From assembly GCF_016411825.1 (NCBI RefSeq), contig NZ_JAEKMH010000004.1:186001-250000 (forward strand): a stretch of 64,000 bases of DNA. The letters are read 5' to 3'. Made by a program: the position numbers and the translations under genes. This stretch comes from Devosia sediminis. Its GTDB lineage: Bacteria; Pseudomonadota; Alphaproteobacteria; Rhizobiales; Devosiaceae. This document shows, in pieces, positions 43,668 to 52,482 of the stretch; the stretch's first letter is position 1, and each line of letters begins with the position of its first letter. The notes under the pieces were generated by a model. The model was not told the origin of the DNA. It ran no database searches and saw only the letters and a program-made list of their open reading frames with translations.

Positions 43668-44207
43668 TCAGAGCTCGGCCAGCTTGCCGTTCAATCTGGC
43701 CAATTCGCTCCTGCCTGCTTCGTTGATTTTGATCGCAAACTCACCCTCGTCGACAAGACCGGCAGCCCTCATGGCCTTACGGGACTTTTCGCCTGCCGAC
43801 CGTGTCATCCCGGTCTTCATTACCGCGTGGTCCATGTCCCGATATGCGACGAACTCGCCATCGGCCTTCTCGAGCATTTCCAAAATCATATGGCGGACGC
43901 TTTTTCCTTTGTTCTTGCCCTTTGATTTTGCCTTACCTGAGATCGACCCTGGGTTTTCGCGGAAGTCGCCACTTGCGGCCCCCTCGGATACCGCGGCGAA
44001 AGCCTGTTCGTCAGCGCTCGAAGCGGGTGCTTGCATAGCCCGGATGAAGGCTCGGAGGTGTACCAGCTGCTCATCGGCCCTCCGAACAGCATCGACAACT
44101 CGCTGCGATGCCTCCATGTTGATCCTCTGAATCTGCTCTCGCAATTCATCTTCAATTTGGACAATCTTGTCCTTGGCAGCATTGAGTTCGGAATCGAATT
44201 GCGACAT
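43668..44207 (-). CDS. Coiled-coil protein with HTH-like C-terminus
   Basis: A 179-residue protein. Residues 1-65 form a charged coiled coil (SQFDSELNAAKDKIVQIEDELREQIQRINM), then a Lys/Gly linker (KAKSKGKNKGKSVRHMI) and a C-terminal fold that looks like a winged helix (MLEKADGEFVAYRDMDHAVMKTGMTRSAGEKSRKAMRAAGLV). AGAGGAAAA precedes ATG 44207. It may be a nucleoid- or partition-type accessory protein of the element; no family recognised. Confidence 0.6.
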   Translation of the reverse strand: MSQFDSELNAAKDKIVQIEDELREQIQRINMEASQRVVDAVRRADEQLVHLRAFIRAMQAPASSADEQAFAAVSEGAASGDFRENPGSISGKAKSKGKNKGKSVRHMILEMLEKADGEFVAYRDMDHAVMKTGMTRSAGEKSRKAMRAAGLVDEGEFAIKINEAGRSELARLNGKLAEL

Positions 44208-44793
44208 TGCTTTTTCCTCTGGTTGAGAGATACCTATTCCGATTCCGACTGAACGTAAACTGCCAAGTGCACCGTTAGGCCAGTCTGGTTAACGAATTTC
44301 GGCTCTAAGGTAATTATGGAAAAAACCCACGTTACGAGACCCATTGTTTTCATTGATACATTTCATTTGACGCACATGAGAACCGGCGAGTTGACTTATA
44401 AGTCAATGTCCCGATTCTCTTGTAAGCAGCGTACGCAACCTCGTCAAACTGGACGGACATTTTCGCATTGCGTTGTGAGCGAAATTCGCAACTTCAATGC
44501 CACACTCTACACACCAGATCCTAGACGGAAATTCCGAACTCACTCAGATTCGTCGTGTGCATTGGTCAGCCACTTCGCATCGGAGTCATGATTCGGAGTT
44601 GTATTCCGATTGTGCGCTCGGAGGGAAGGAAAACGCCTTCGCTCTTGCCTATCCAGTCGGAAGCTCCACCTTCGCCCTGATTAGTAGTAGGCCAGGCTTG
44701 AAGTCAAACCCGACGACGCCTAAGTGCATCCCACCAGCAGAGTTCATCGCGGCCCGTCGGCCGGCGTCATCACGTTCGATATGCCCAGGAGGC
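44208..44793. other. AT-richer intergenic region with a 16-bp palindrome
   Basis: The lowest-GC stretch of the window. It holds the perfect palindrome TTGACTTATAAGTCAA (44391-44406) and the dyad TCGGA-N6-TCCGA near 44593. It lies between two units facing away from each other (coiled-coil gene and small gene at 44794). A short frame at 44316-44591 lacks support. Could hold promoters or an origin-like site. Confidence 0.45.
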
Positions 44794-44982
44794 ATGATGA
44801 CCGAACTTGCTTCTCCCCCCATCGATCCTTCCAATCCATTGGTGCGCGCGCTGATCAAAGCCATCGCTGCGCAGGTCGCCGCGCGTCGTTTTGACCGCGA
44901 AGATGCCGAAAAGGTAAGCGAAACCGCGGTGATCGAGTTCGCCTTGACCAAGGACAGCGCACGCAACGGCAAGGTTTCCTAG
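44794..44982 (+). CDS. 62-residue helical protein upstream of the recombinase
   Basis: A small acidic/basic helical protein (NPLVRALIKAIAAQVAARRFDREDAEKVSETAVIEFAL). CCCAGGAGG stands directly before the ATG pair (44794 and 44797), the clearest ribosome site in the area. Unknown family; similar tiny helical proteins often precede recombinase genes on mobile elements. Confidence 0.6.
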   Translation: MMTELASPPIDPSNPLVRALIKAIAAQVAARRFDREDAEKVSETAVIEFALTKDSARNGKVS

Positions 44983-45320
44983 GAGGAGACCTGCCGGTCG
45001 AGACGGTCGACCCAGGCCCGGCAAACTTTTTTTTGGGCAGGTCATGGCGGTGCTTCAACGGGTGGAGAACATCCATCGCCTGGACACCCTTGGCCGGCCA
45101 GGAAGCCCTACGCCATCGGCATTGTCGGCAGTTCGTCGCGCTTCGGCGACAACATGTCTGAAGAGGCGGAGTCTCTCTCCGTTTGAGAGTCCTGAAGCAA
45201 CCCTCGCGACGAAATCGCGATGGGGGTTGTTGACTCCGAATCACCAAACGAGAGAGGTTCGCAATACAGCGACCGATTCGTCGCAACCACCACAACGGAG
45301 AAACGACGCCCAGCAGCTTT

Positions 45321-45707
45321 AGAAAAAAAGAAAGAGGTAATCGGCTGGAACCCGACACCCCTTCCTTCCAAATCACCGAGTAGCCCTAAACGCGAATCAA
45401 GCGCTGCTCAATCGCCACCATCAGTAGCAACCGGCTCAGCTAACCTTACCTCGCTTACGAGGTCAATAGGGGGTGTTGAGAGGGCATGTCTGCGGACATC
45501 CCAACGGTGCAGGAGACGCCAGCACCCGGCATCCACACACATAAAAAAGAAAGGGCACCTGGGCTGGACCCCAAGTGCCTCTTCCTAATTCGTCGCCGAG
45601 CAGCCCATAGAGTGACATCAACAGCTGCTCAGTCGCTATCACTAGCACCGTCTAGATACCCTTTGTTGCCTGCGCGGTCAAGGGTGTTTGATGGTGAAGG
45701 AGAAGTC
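45321..45707 (+). repeat. Two ~220-bp diverged direct repeats with hairpins, recombinase leader
   Basis: Copy A (about 45321-45486) and copy B (about 45541-45707) align from the A-rich start (AAAAAAGAAAG) to the start-codon area of each copy. Both contain a first hairpin around GGCTGGA (stem pairs change together: TCGG/CCGA in A, TGGG/CCCA in B), a second hairpin GAGYAGC...GCTGCTC (A about 45378-45409, B about 45598-45630) and a last block GGTCAA-GGGTGTT before an ATG. In copy A the ATG is at 45486, in copy B at 45708, the recombinase start. Paired-base changes suggest an RNA structure. Confidence 0.5.
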
Positions 45708-48152
45708 ATGTCCTTGGACACCTTCGATCACGACCAGTTCTATATCAATCCTTCTGCCACCACCGACGCCAACATGGACTCGACATCCGTGTATGGCTTG
45801 GCCAGTGCCGACCTTCCTCCGGTTTCCGAGGATGACATTGAGCGCGCCTTGCTCGTTCTTCAGATGGAGAAGAACGACCTCATCAAGAAGCGCAAGGTCG
45901 CAAACCGCAAGCTTGCGGACGAGACCAACACCTACGGCCGGACCTCGGTCAATCCGCGTGAATTCGCGGTGTCCAAGGAGAGACAGGACGAAGATGCCGA
46001 CGCCGCTGTCTTGAAGTTCGGGCTGCCCCCCATCGCCGACCGCTACTTCGACCATGGCATTCGCGGCGTCACGTGGGAGCAGCGGAAGGGCCTGATGGCT
46101 CTCATCGCCAAGCTTAGCAATCCCAAGTCTTACGGCTGCGTGCTTTTCGTCGAAGACATCGACCGCATGCTGCGCGACGAAGGCGTGCTCTTCCGAATCG
46201 GCCCGATCCTTCGCCAGAACGGCATTCGTGTCTACGACCGCAACGGCCTCGTGGATGCGCCTCGTCTGCTCGAGGCCGCGGCGCGTGCGGTCGCAGCATA
46301 TCGTTTGCTGTGCGAGCGTTCCTTGCGCGCCCGTCGTTCCAGCATGAAGAAGGGGCGAATCCATGGGGGCATCCCCTTCGGCTATGAGTATTCCGGCAGG
46401 GCACGTATTCGCCCCAACGCCAACCGGGAGGTCGTCAACACGATCTACGAGATGCGCACTCGTGGCGAAGATACGGGCACGATCGCACGCTACCTTCAAA
46501 GCATCGATGCCCCCCGCCCGGGCACAGCGGAATGGAGCACTACGAGCGTCTTGGCCATTCTCAAGCGCGAGATCTATACGGGATGGGTTGTCTACAAGTG
46601 CGGCGACGGTGAGGAGTACCGCACCTTCAATCCCGATCTCATCATCGTGCAGAAGGAGGTCTGGGAGCGCGCCCAGGTGATCAACATCCTCAATGCACGG
46701 GACAAGTCCAGTCCGATGGTGTCGAAGGGCGCCAAAGAGCCCATGCTGCTGTCCGGCCAGTGCGAGTGCAGCGACTGCGGGGAAAAGGCTCATGCGGCCT
46801 ATCAGTCCGCCAAGGGGCGTCACCTGGTCTGTAGCAACCATGTTCGCAGTGGCAACTGCGTGTCGGTCGCGTTCCCCTATGACCGCACCGAGGCGCGTGT
46901 ATTGATCAAGATGCGAGACGTCCTTCGTGACCAGGTGTACGAAGAGGCGTTCCAGCGCGAGCTGGTGGACGGCATTCGCTCCCGGGCTCTCGAGATCGAA
47001 GCGAAGCGCGTGGAAAAGGCGGCGGAGCTTATTCGCGAACGCCAGCGCTACGACAAGAATCGTCAGATGGCCTACGACGCCTCTGAAATGCACAACTATC
47101 GGGATCTGCTCGAGAAGAACCTCGTGCGTATTGCAGAGCTCGAGGGTGAGATCTCGAACATGCGCACGCCGAACTATGCTTCGTTCGCGGAAGGCGATCT
47201 TCCCACCTTGCGCGACAGCATTGACGCCTACATCGCGGCGGGCCCCTTCAAGGCTGTCACGCCTCAGGACGAGCAAGTCCGTCGCATCATCCAGGCCATC
47301 GTGAGCACGGTCAAGCTGGAGGTGACCTCGGATACCGGTCGCCGCCAGCGCACCATCCTCGACTTCGGCGCTGCGGTCGGCGTGAAAGATCCTATGCTGG
47401 TGTTCCAGGACGTTTACGACTACGAGGATGATCCCAAGCTGATCAAGTTCGAGCAGCGCACCCGGATCGCCGGCATGCTCAAGCAGGCCGATTGGGCTCT
47501 GGACGCGGCACGGGCGGGCGCGCTCTCCGATCACGTGGTCATCAAGGCCTATTTCGGCACCTTGCCTGCGGATCGTCTTCAGCGCTTCCTTTCGCTGGTC
47601 TGCCTGGCGGCAACCCACGACTTGCCGCTCAAGACCACCGTCGACCTGGATGGTTTCCGCAACTCGGCTTACTGGAAGGCTTTCAACAAGCTGCGCAAGT
47701 CGGCAGTGGCCCTGCAGCAGTTCGTCGATGTGGTCAGCGAAACCTGCGGTACCAAGGTGCATGCCTTCTTCGGCAAGCTCCGCACCAAGAAGAAGCCGCT
47801 GGAGCGCATGTTGGAGGTCGATCATCCGCTCCTTCAGCATCCGATCTGCCAGAAGGAGGGTTTTGCCATGAGCGAGGATCAGTGGAAGATCGTGCGTTGC
47901 AAACTGACCTCGATCGAGGCGTCTCCCCGCGCCGCGGAACGTCTCATCACCGCGCGTTTCGACCTTGACCGTCTTTTCGCGGCGGTGCGTGCCAACGTCA
48001 CCATGGTTGCGGTGGCGGGCAAGCACGGTGCTGGCAACACCAATCGTCGCCTCACCGAGTTGCAGGCCAGCGGCGACTTCGAACGGATCACCCACGCACT
48101 GCTGAAAGATGCGGGTCTCGATCTGGGCAACCAGCCGGTCCCCTTCTTCTAG
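45708..48152 (+). CDS. Large serine recombinase
   Basis: An 814-residue site-specific recombinase. The resolvase domain has YGRTS (residues 76-80; Ser80 nucleophile by the Y-x-R-x-S pattern), FDHGIRGVTWEQRKGLMAL and FVEDIDRMLRDE (about 145-156, holding the active-site arginine region). The recombinase domain follows (RSSMKKGRIHGGIPFGYEY; TTSVLAILKREIYTGWVVYK), then a zinc-ribbon with CECSDC...C...C (about 351-385), a coiled coil (about 425-500) and a long C-terminal extension of about 200 residues not seen in short integrases. ATG 45708 follows AAGGAG; the reading frame stays open upstream to an ATG at 45486, but this part belongs to the repeats. Confidence 0.88.
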   Translation: MSLDTFDHDQFYINPSATTDANMDSTSVYGLASADLPPVSEDDIERALLVLQMEKNDLIKKRKVANRKLADETNTYGRTSVNPREFAVSKERQDEDADAAVLKFGLPPIADRYFDHGIRGVTWEQRKGLMALIAKLSNPKSYGCVLFVEDIDRMLRDEGVLFRIGPILRQNGIRVYDRNGLVDAPRLLEAAARAVAAYRLLCERSLRARRSSMKKGRIHGGIPFGYEYSGRARIRPNANREVVNTIYEMRTRGEDTGTIARYLQSIDAPRPGTAEWSTTSVLAILKREIYTGWVVYKCGDGEEYRTFNPDLIIVQKEVWERAQVINILNARDKSSPMVSKGAKEPMLLSGQCECSDCGEKAHAAYQSAKGRHLVCSNHVRSGNCVSVAFPYDRTEARVLIKMRDVLRDQVYEEAFQRELVDGIRSRALEIEAKRVEKAAELIRERQRYDKNRQMAYDASEMHNYRDLLEKNLVRIAELEGEISNMRTPNYASFAEGDLPTLRDSIDAYIAAGPFKAVTPQDEQVRRIIQAIVSTVKLEVTSDTGRRQRTILDFGAAVGVKDPMLVFQDVYDYEDDPKLIKFEQRTRIAGMLKQADWALDAARAGALSDHVVIKAYFGTLPADRLQRFLSLVCLAATHDLPLKTTVDLDGFRNSAYWKAFNKLRKSAVALQQFVDVVSETCGTKVHAFFGKLRTKKKPLERMLEVDHPLLQHPICQKEGFAMSEDQWKIVRCKLTSIEASPRAAERLITARFDLDRLFAAVRANVTMVAVAGKHGAGNTNRRLTELQASGDFERITHALLKDAGLDLGNQPVPFF

Positions 48153-48174
48153 GCCGATCACATTCAATCGGAAA

Positions 48175-48207
48175 GGCGCTGGCCATTGATGGCCGGCGCC
48201 CTTTTTT
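48175..48207 (+). terminator. Rho-independent terminator of the recombinase gene
   Basis: 10-bp stem GGCGCTGGCC/GGCCGGCGCC (one U-G pair in RNA) with loop ATTGAT, followed by CTTTTTT, 22 bp after the stop codon. Confidence 0.9.
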
Positions 48208-48677
48208 CTGTTCTGCGTTGTGGCGGCATCGGACCTCCACGGCAGATCCAATCGCGCCAACTCGGTTGTTCGCGACATGCAGGAGATCAGCAGCTCCCCA
48301 CGATCTTCCACGGCGGATCTTGGCCGTCGATATAGCTTCGATGTTCCCCGGGTCTTGAGCGAACGTGGTATTGCCGACGCTCGGCCCAGCAAGTCTGGCC
48401 ACAGCCTCGATGCAAATGTCGGCCAGCTTGGTGGGGAGTGGCGACGACGTTACATGCGGTCGATGGACTTCCCCCGCCGAGCGTTTCCTTGCCGCTCATC
48501 AGGTCCAGATGTGTTCAGGCGGCGGTGACCTGAGGTCGTTGGGCCGGCGGCAGGATGCCGCAACTCCGGAACCGGCCTTGGTGCGAGGCGTTGGTTCCAC
48601 GAAGCTGTTTTTTAACACGTCCGCTCTATCGTGGGGTGGGGTACCAGCGGCCAATATCTGGGCGACGGAGCTGATAA
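48208..48677. other. Stretch without recognisable gene after the recombinase
   Basis: About 470 bp with no convincing frame, start or repeat. It lies between the recombinase terminator and the small gene at 48678 and could hold an attachment or crossover site, which I cannot identify by eye. Confidence 0.45.
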
Positions 48678-48935
48678 GTGACAGCACATGAATTGCCGAG
48701 AGCTGAAGACATCGATGCCATCGCAGCGGCCATCTACGATGCCGATCAGGACATGCTCGATGAAGGCGCTGCCGGACGGTTGGCTGCTGGCGATCACGCC
48801 ACCATCTCCGAACGTCTGATGCGCTTGCCTTGGGCACGGGTCGTTGAGGCCGTGAAGGAATCCTATCGCCGACGCGCACGTGCCGCCGTGGCCGCTCAGC
48901 TTGATACGGCACGCGTTCTTCTCGAGCGATTATAG
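48678..48935 (+). CDS. 85-residue helical protein
   Basis: An Ala/Arg/Glu-rich helical protein (EDIDAIAAAIYDADQDMLDEGAAGRL; VVEAVKESYRRRARAAVAAQL). GTG 48678 with GGAG at fitting distance. It is convergent with the FAD-type oxidoreductase gene and ends 3 bp before it. Unknown function. Confidence 0.5.
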   Translation: MTAHELPRAEDIDAIAAAIYDADQDMLDEGAAGRLAAGDHATISERLMRLPWARVVEAVKESYRRRARAAVAAQLDTARVLLERL

Positions 48936-48938
48936 GCC

Positions 48939-50612
48939 TCAGCGTTCCTGCGCCGTGACGACCTCAGCTTTGATCGCTTCGGCAGCCTTGCTCGCCCGCT
49001 GGAGCACAGCCTGCTTGGCGACCAAAAGTTCGCGCAGTGACCACTTCCGTTCGCCGCCGCCAACGACCTGATAGAGCATCACGTGCGGCTCGCCCGACTG
49101 TGTCGTGCCGGCGAATACGTTTTGGTAGGTCCTGTCCACGCCGCTGCAATTGCAGATCTGGGTCCAATGGGTGCTGCCCTTTGGCAGCAGTTCCTCACCG
49201 TTCGGCAGTTTCATGACCGGGATGCGTTCGCGGATCGATATCAGATAGGTATCCGCGGCACTTGGTGCGGTGATGCCGTATTCGTCATAGACGTTGCGGA
49301 TTTCGACGTAGCCCAGACGTGCAAGCAGCAGGACCAGGAACTTGTTGATGCCGTTCATCGTGCTGAACAACGGATCGTTGGTTCTCACGAAGACGGTTAC
49401 GCCCACCAGCCTGGAAGAATTCAAAACCCTGTTCTTGACCAGCTTCGACTTGAATGCGGCGGCGAGCTGATCCCAGGCCTGCTTGGTGAGCAGCTCCCCG
49501 AACCCAACCTCGGTCATCTCGCCATCGTAAGCGATGTTCAACAGCTTCTTCACGCTCGGGCCGAGCTCTTCGTCTTCCTGCCATTTCTGCAGCGCATCGA
49601 GGAAGTTGGCGAAGCCATGCTCCGGCAGCAGATAGTTGAAGACCTCACTGGCAGCCGAGTTGCCGGAACCAATCACCGCCACCTCATGCCGCCCGGCAGC
49701 CGGCTCGGCGTTCACCAGACGGCTCGGCGTCCAGTATTCCGCGTTCGATTGGCCGAGCAGCGAAACGGCATCGCGGCCACTTCCCGGCGCCAGGATCACG
49801 ACGTCGAACGTCTCGCGTTCACTGCTCTCGTCGTCCATCTCTTCCATGGAGGTGACGGTATTGTCGTCGTTGATATCCTCGTAATCGACCCAATCGATGA
49901 TCGAAACATTCCCATCCGCCGGGTAGACGCCTTTGACCTTGGTCTGCAGCCGCACCTCGAGCCGGCCTTCGCCGGTGTGCTTGAGGAATTCCTCTTCCGC
50001 GAAATCCTTGACCTGCTTGGCCACCTTCTCGATCGGGCCTGGCGCCCATGACAGCACCTTGTCAATCCCGCCGAATTCCATCTGGTCGGTGCCCTTGGCC
50101 GGGCAGCACCAAAGCACATCGCCCGCGGAAGCTATCATCACCTGCGAAGGCACGCGGAGGTGATGATAAGGATAGACACGCCGGCCAAAAGCGCCAGCGA
50201 AGCGCGGCATGATATGCCGGTGGTGCTCGAACAGGGCGACATTGACGTCGATGTCGGGGTCGTTGAGCAGCGTGAGCACTGCCGTCACTCCCGAAAAGCC
50301 CGCGCCAACGACCGCGACACGGAGGGTCCTGCCGGGAGCCAGCTCATGGCGGTGCCTAATTATCCTGGTCGCCAGGTCATAGGCACGAAGCTGCTGGAAA
50401 TGGATGGAGTCCTGGCCCTTGGCATTGTTCCGGCCCAGCATCTGCTCATCCGACAAACGGTCGAGAGCAGTGGATTGGCGCAGGGTATCGGAAAAGCCTA
50501 TCGGCTGGCCATCGACGAGGTAAATTCGGGAACAGTCGACGATGACCTGCTCATCGCCTGCCGCCTCCTGGGAAAGGTACCCAACGCAATACTGATATAG
50601 TTGGTCAGGCAC
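48939..50612 (-). CDS. FAD/NAD(P)-dependent oxidoreductase-like protein
   Basis: A 557-residue protein with two Rossmann motifs: RVAVVGAGFSGVTAVLTLL (GAGFSG at residues 103-108, FAD site) and VAVIGSGNSAASEVFNYLL (about 313-330, NAD(P) site), the layout of flavin monooxygenase and thioredoxin-reductase-like enzymes, with VVILAPGSGRDAV between them. The ~95 N-terminal residues ahead of the FAD site are an extra domain. It follows the 363-residue gene by 41 bp. Substrate unknown; in this accessory context it may act in a defence-like process, which is inference. Confidence 0.72.
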   Translation of the reverse strand: MPDQLYQYCVGYLSQEAAGDEQVIVDCSRIYLVDGQPIGFSDTLRQSTALDRLSDEQMLGRNNAKGQDSIHFQQLRAYDLATRIIRHRHELAPGRTLRVAVVGAGFSGVTAVLTLLNDPDIDVNVALFEHHRHIMPRFAGAFGRRVYPYHHLRVPSQVMIASAGDVLWCCPAKGTDQMEFGGIDKVLSWAPGPIEKVAKQVKDFAEEEFLKHTGEGRLEVRLQTKVKGVYPADGNVSIIDWVDYEDINDDNTVTSMEEMDDESSERETFDVVILAPGSGRDAVSLLGQSNAEYWTPSRLVNAEPAAGRHEVAVIGSGNSAASEVFNYLLPEHGFANFLDALQKWQEDEELGPSVKKLLNIAYDGEMTEVGFGELLTKQAWDQLAAAFKSKLVKNRVLNSSRLVGVTVFVRTNDPLFSTMNGINKFLVLLLARLGYVEIRNVYDEYGITAPSAADTYLISIRERIPVMKLPNGEELLPKGSTHWTQICNCSGVDRTYQNVFAGTTQSGEPHVMLYQVVGGGERKWSLRELLVAKQAVLQRASKAAEAIKAEVVTAQER

Positions 50613-50653
50613 ACGAATCCTCCGACGCGGCTCAGCGCGTCGAAGGTTTATGA

Positions 50654-51745
50654 CTATTCGGAATCAGTCACAACCGGAGTTCGTGCATTTGCACTGGTGT
50701 CCAGATCAAATGTCGCTGCAAGAGCCTGAGGCAACAGCATTTCGATCCGATCGACGATGCTCTGGTTCGAGAATTCCTGCTTATCGACCACGATGCCTTC
50801 CGGCCCGAGCGGAATGCTAACGCCGTTGCGGGCGAAGATGGGCAGACCGATGTGCCTAATCCGTGGCACAGCCGCGTCGATGCGCGAAACGAGCTTGAGT
50901 GCACCCGACAGAATGAGATGGGAGAATTGGTCGAATGCCTGATCCGTGCCTCGAGCCACGGGCCCGGGCATGATGCAGCCGAGGACGCCCAGCTTATAGC
51001 GCACGGCATCCCACTGCTCACGATTATGCTTCCAAGCTGCTTGCACCTGTTCGACACTCAGTCCAAATCGCTGCGCCAGATCCGCGATCTCATCCGCGCC
51101 GGCAGACCGGGACGGGAAACGCAGCATGAGCTGGTCGAACGCCAGACGTTCGAAATCGAAGCCGACGTTCTCATGCACGATCAGGCTGCCCGGCTCGAAG
51201 TGCTGATCCGCCAGACCCGAGTGGTAAAAGATCAGCGGCACGGCGACAGGCCTGGTTTCCCCGGGCACCCCGACGGCATCAAGCCCGACGATGGCGCCAT
51301 CGGCGCCGACGTAATCGCACCGCACCTTCGCGAAGTCCGATGGAAACGAGCTGAAGGTCAGCTGGTGCTTGTATTGCGCATCCGCACCCTTGGTTTCGTC
51401 GATGACGCGGAACACCGGAGCGTCCTGCACGGCGACGGCGAACTTGGCCAGCGAATTGATGGCCGCAAAGATCGGATCGGTCTTCTGCATCTTCGACGCG
51501 AAGTACTGGATGGCGCTGGGCGCGACGATCTTCAGCTCGGCTGCGCCGCGCATGGCGTCGCGCACAGCGTCCGATAGCCGGGCCAGCGAGAAGCTGTCCG
51601 GGTCCACGACGACGACGACAGAGTCGTCGCGGTCAAACGCAGCCACCCCTTGAACATCGCTCCTCAAGGCGTACGAAGCCTGCAGCATGGCCAGGGCAGG
51701 CCCGCGCAGAATCTTGTCCGCAATCAGGAAGGCTCTCTTGGTCAT
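50654..51745 (-). CDS. Hypothetical protein paired with the FAD-type oxidoreductase
   Basis: A 363-residue protein not recognised. It begins MTKRAFLIADKILRGPALAML, has a hydrophobic strand VVVVVDPDSF near 43-52, a central beta-rich part (VPLIFYHSGLADQHFEPGSLIVHENV) and a C-terminal part with LPIFARNGVSIPLGPEG. No membrane segment or obvious catalytic motif. It lies between the XRE regulator gene (201 bp upstream) and the FAD-type gene (41 bp downstream) on the same strand, so the three may form one transcript. Confidence 0.6.
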   Translation of the reverse strand: MTKRAFLIADKILRGPALAMLQASYALRSDVQGVAAFDRDDSVVVVVDPDSFSLARLSDAVRDAMRGAAELKIVAPSAIQYFASKMQKTDPIFAAINSLAKFAVAVQDAPVFRVIDETKGADAQYKHQLTFSSFPSDFAKVRCDYVGADGAIVGLDAVGVPGETRPVAVPLIFYHSGLADQHFEPGSLIVHENVGFDFERLAFDQLMLRFPSRSAGADEIADLAQRFGLSVEQVQAAWKHNREQWDAVRYKLGVLGCIMPGPVARGTDQAFDQFSHLILSGALKLVSRIDAAVPRIRHIGLPIFARNGVSIPLGPEGIVVDKQEFSNQSIVDRIEMLLPQALAATFDLDTSANARTPVVTDSE

Positions 51746-51946
51746 CGCACCACTTCTACCGAGATTCGAATCCGCAAGCGCAGGCAAGCCGGTTCATGAA
51801 GCGGCTTGTAGGTCGCAGCGCAGCAAATATCAAATCATACTTGCACGGCGGAAGAATGGGTCGCAACGTCAGGAATTGCAAGCGTCCCTTTATCTTGGGC
51901 GGACAGCTGCCCGCCATCATGCCGATGGCTTCGGCGACCCGGGATG

Positions 51947-52207
51947 TCAGGCCGATACGCGCTCTGCGATTGCCACCCCATGACCGCGAGCATCTTTGAA
52001 GAACGTGATGCCGCTCTTCTCGAATGCGCTGATCATGCTGTCCAGCACCCGATCCCCTGGCAGTCGCTCGTCCCGCTCCATTCTCGAGATCGTGGCGACG
52101 CCCACGCCGCAATGAAGCGCCGCCTCTGCACGTGACCATCCGAGAAGGGCACGGGCAGCCCGAATTTGGGCCGATGTCACGGCTGGGCTCGTCTCATTGG
52201 AATCCAT
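51947..52207 (-). CDS. XRE-family transcriptional regulator
   Basis: An 86-residue Cro/CI-type DNA-binding protein. The five-helix HTH spans residues about 13-68 (SAQIRAARALLGWSRAEAALHCGVGVATISRMERDERLPGDRVLDSMISAFE) and a short C-terminal tail has GITFFKDARGHGVAI, typical of single-domain XRE regulators. Start ATG 52207. It is divergent from the first FtsH-like operon and upstream of the oxidoreductase pair, a position from which it could control both. Confidence 0.8.
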   Translation of the reverse strand: MDSNETSPAVTSAQIRAARALLGWSRAEAALHCGVGVATISRMERDERLPGDRVLDSMISAFEKSGITFFKDARGHGVAIAERVSA

Positions 52208-52395
52208 TGCATCATTGTCCAGCACCCTCGGGCGACGGGCAAGCCAAATAAATTGTTCCGTCGGGGTTGAAGAAGATGAGGTGTCATCCAATCTGCTTGG
52301 GACGGGCCCCGCCCCCCTCCTTCTCGCATGCCGCTTGAGCCGCATGTCGCCATCGACGGTGTTCTTGTCCACAAGACCCAGATCGCGGAGGGCCC

Positions 52396-52482
52396 ATGCG
52401 CGCCGACCGTTCCACCTACTACGACCTCCATGCCCGCTGCTTGCGCGTGGCCACCAACCATTTCGGTGGCGACCATGTTTGA
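52396..52482 (+). CDS. Candidate 28-residue leader peptide coupled to FtsH-like gene 1
   Basis: A short frame with a strong CGGAGGG ribosome site 4-5 bp before its ATG, ending in a TGA that overlaps the ATG of the FtsH-like gene by 8 bp (ATGTTTGA). The peptide is basic/aromatic (STYYDLHARCLRVATNHF). The FtsH-like start itself has only a weak ribosome site, so translation coupling is plausible. Confidence 0.45.
   Translation: MRADRSTYYDLHARCLRVATNHFGGDHV

Noticed and set aside
44316..44591. 91-codon frame in the AT-rich region
   Set aside because: No ribosome site, unusual composition and overlap with the palindrome; the neighbouring small gene at 44794 has a far better start.
45678..48392. 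Very long open frame (about 900 codons) antisense to the serine recombinase
   Set aside because: It is the GC-rich shadow of the recombinase: no recognisable domain, no start context, and the plus-strand gene has intact catalytic motifs and a ribosome site.
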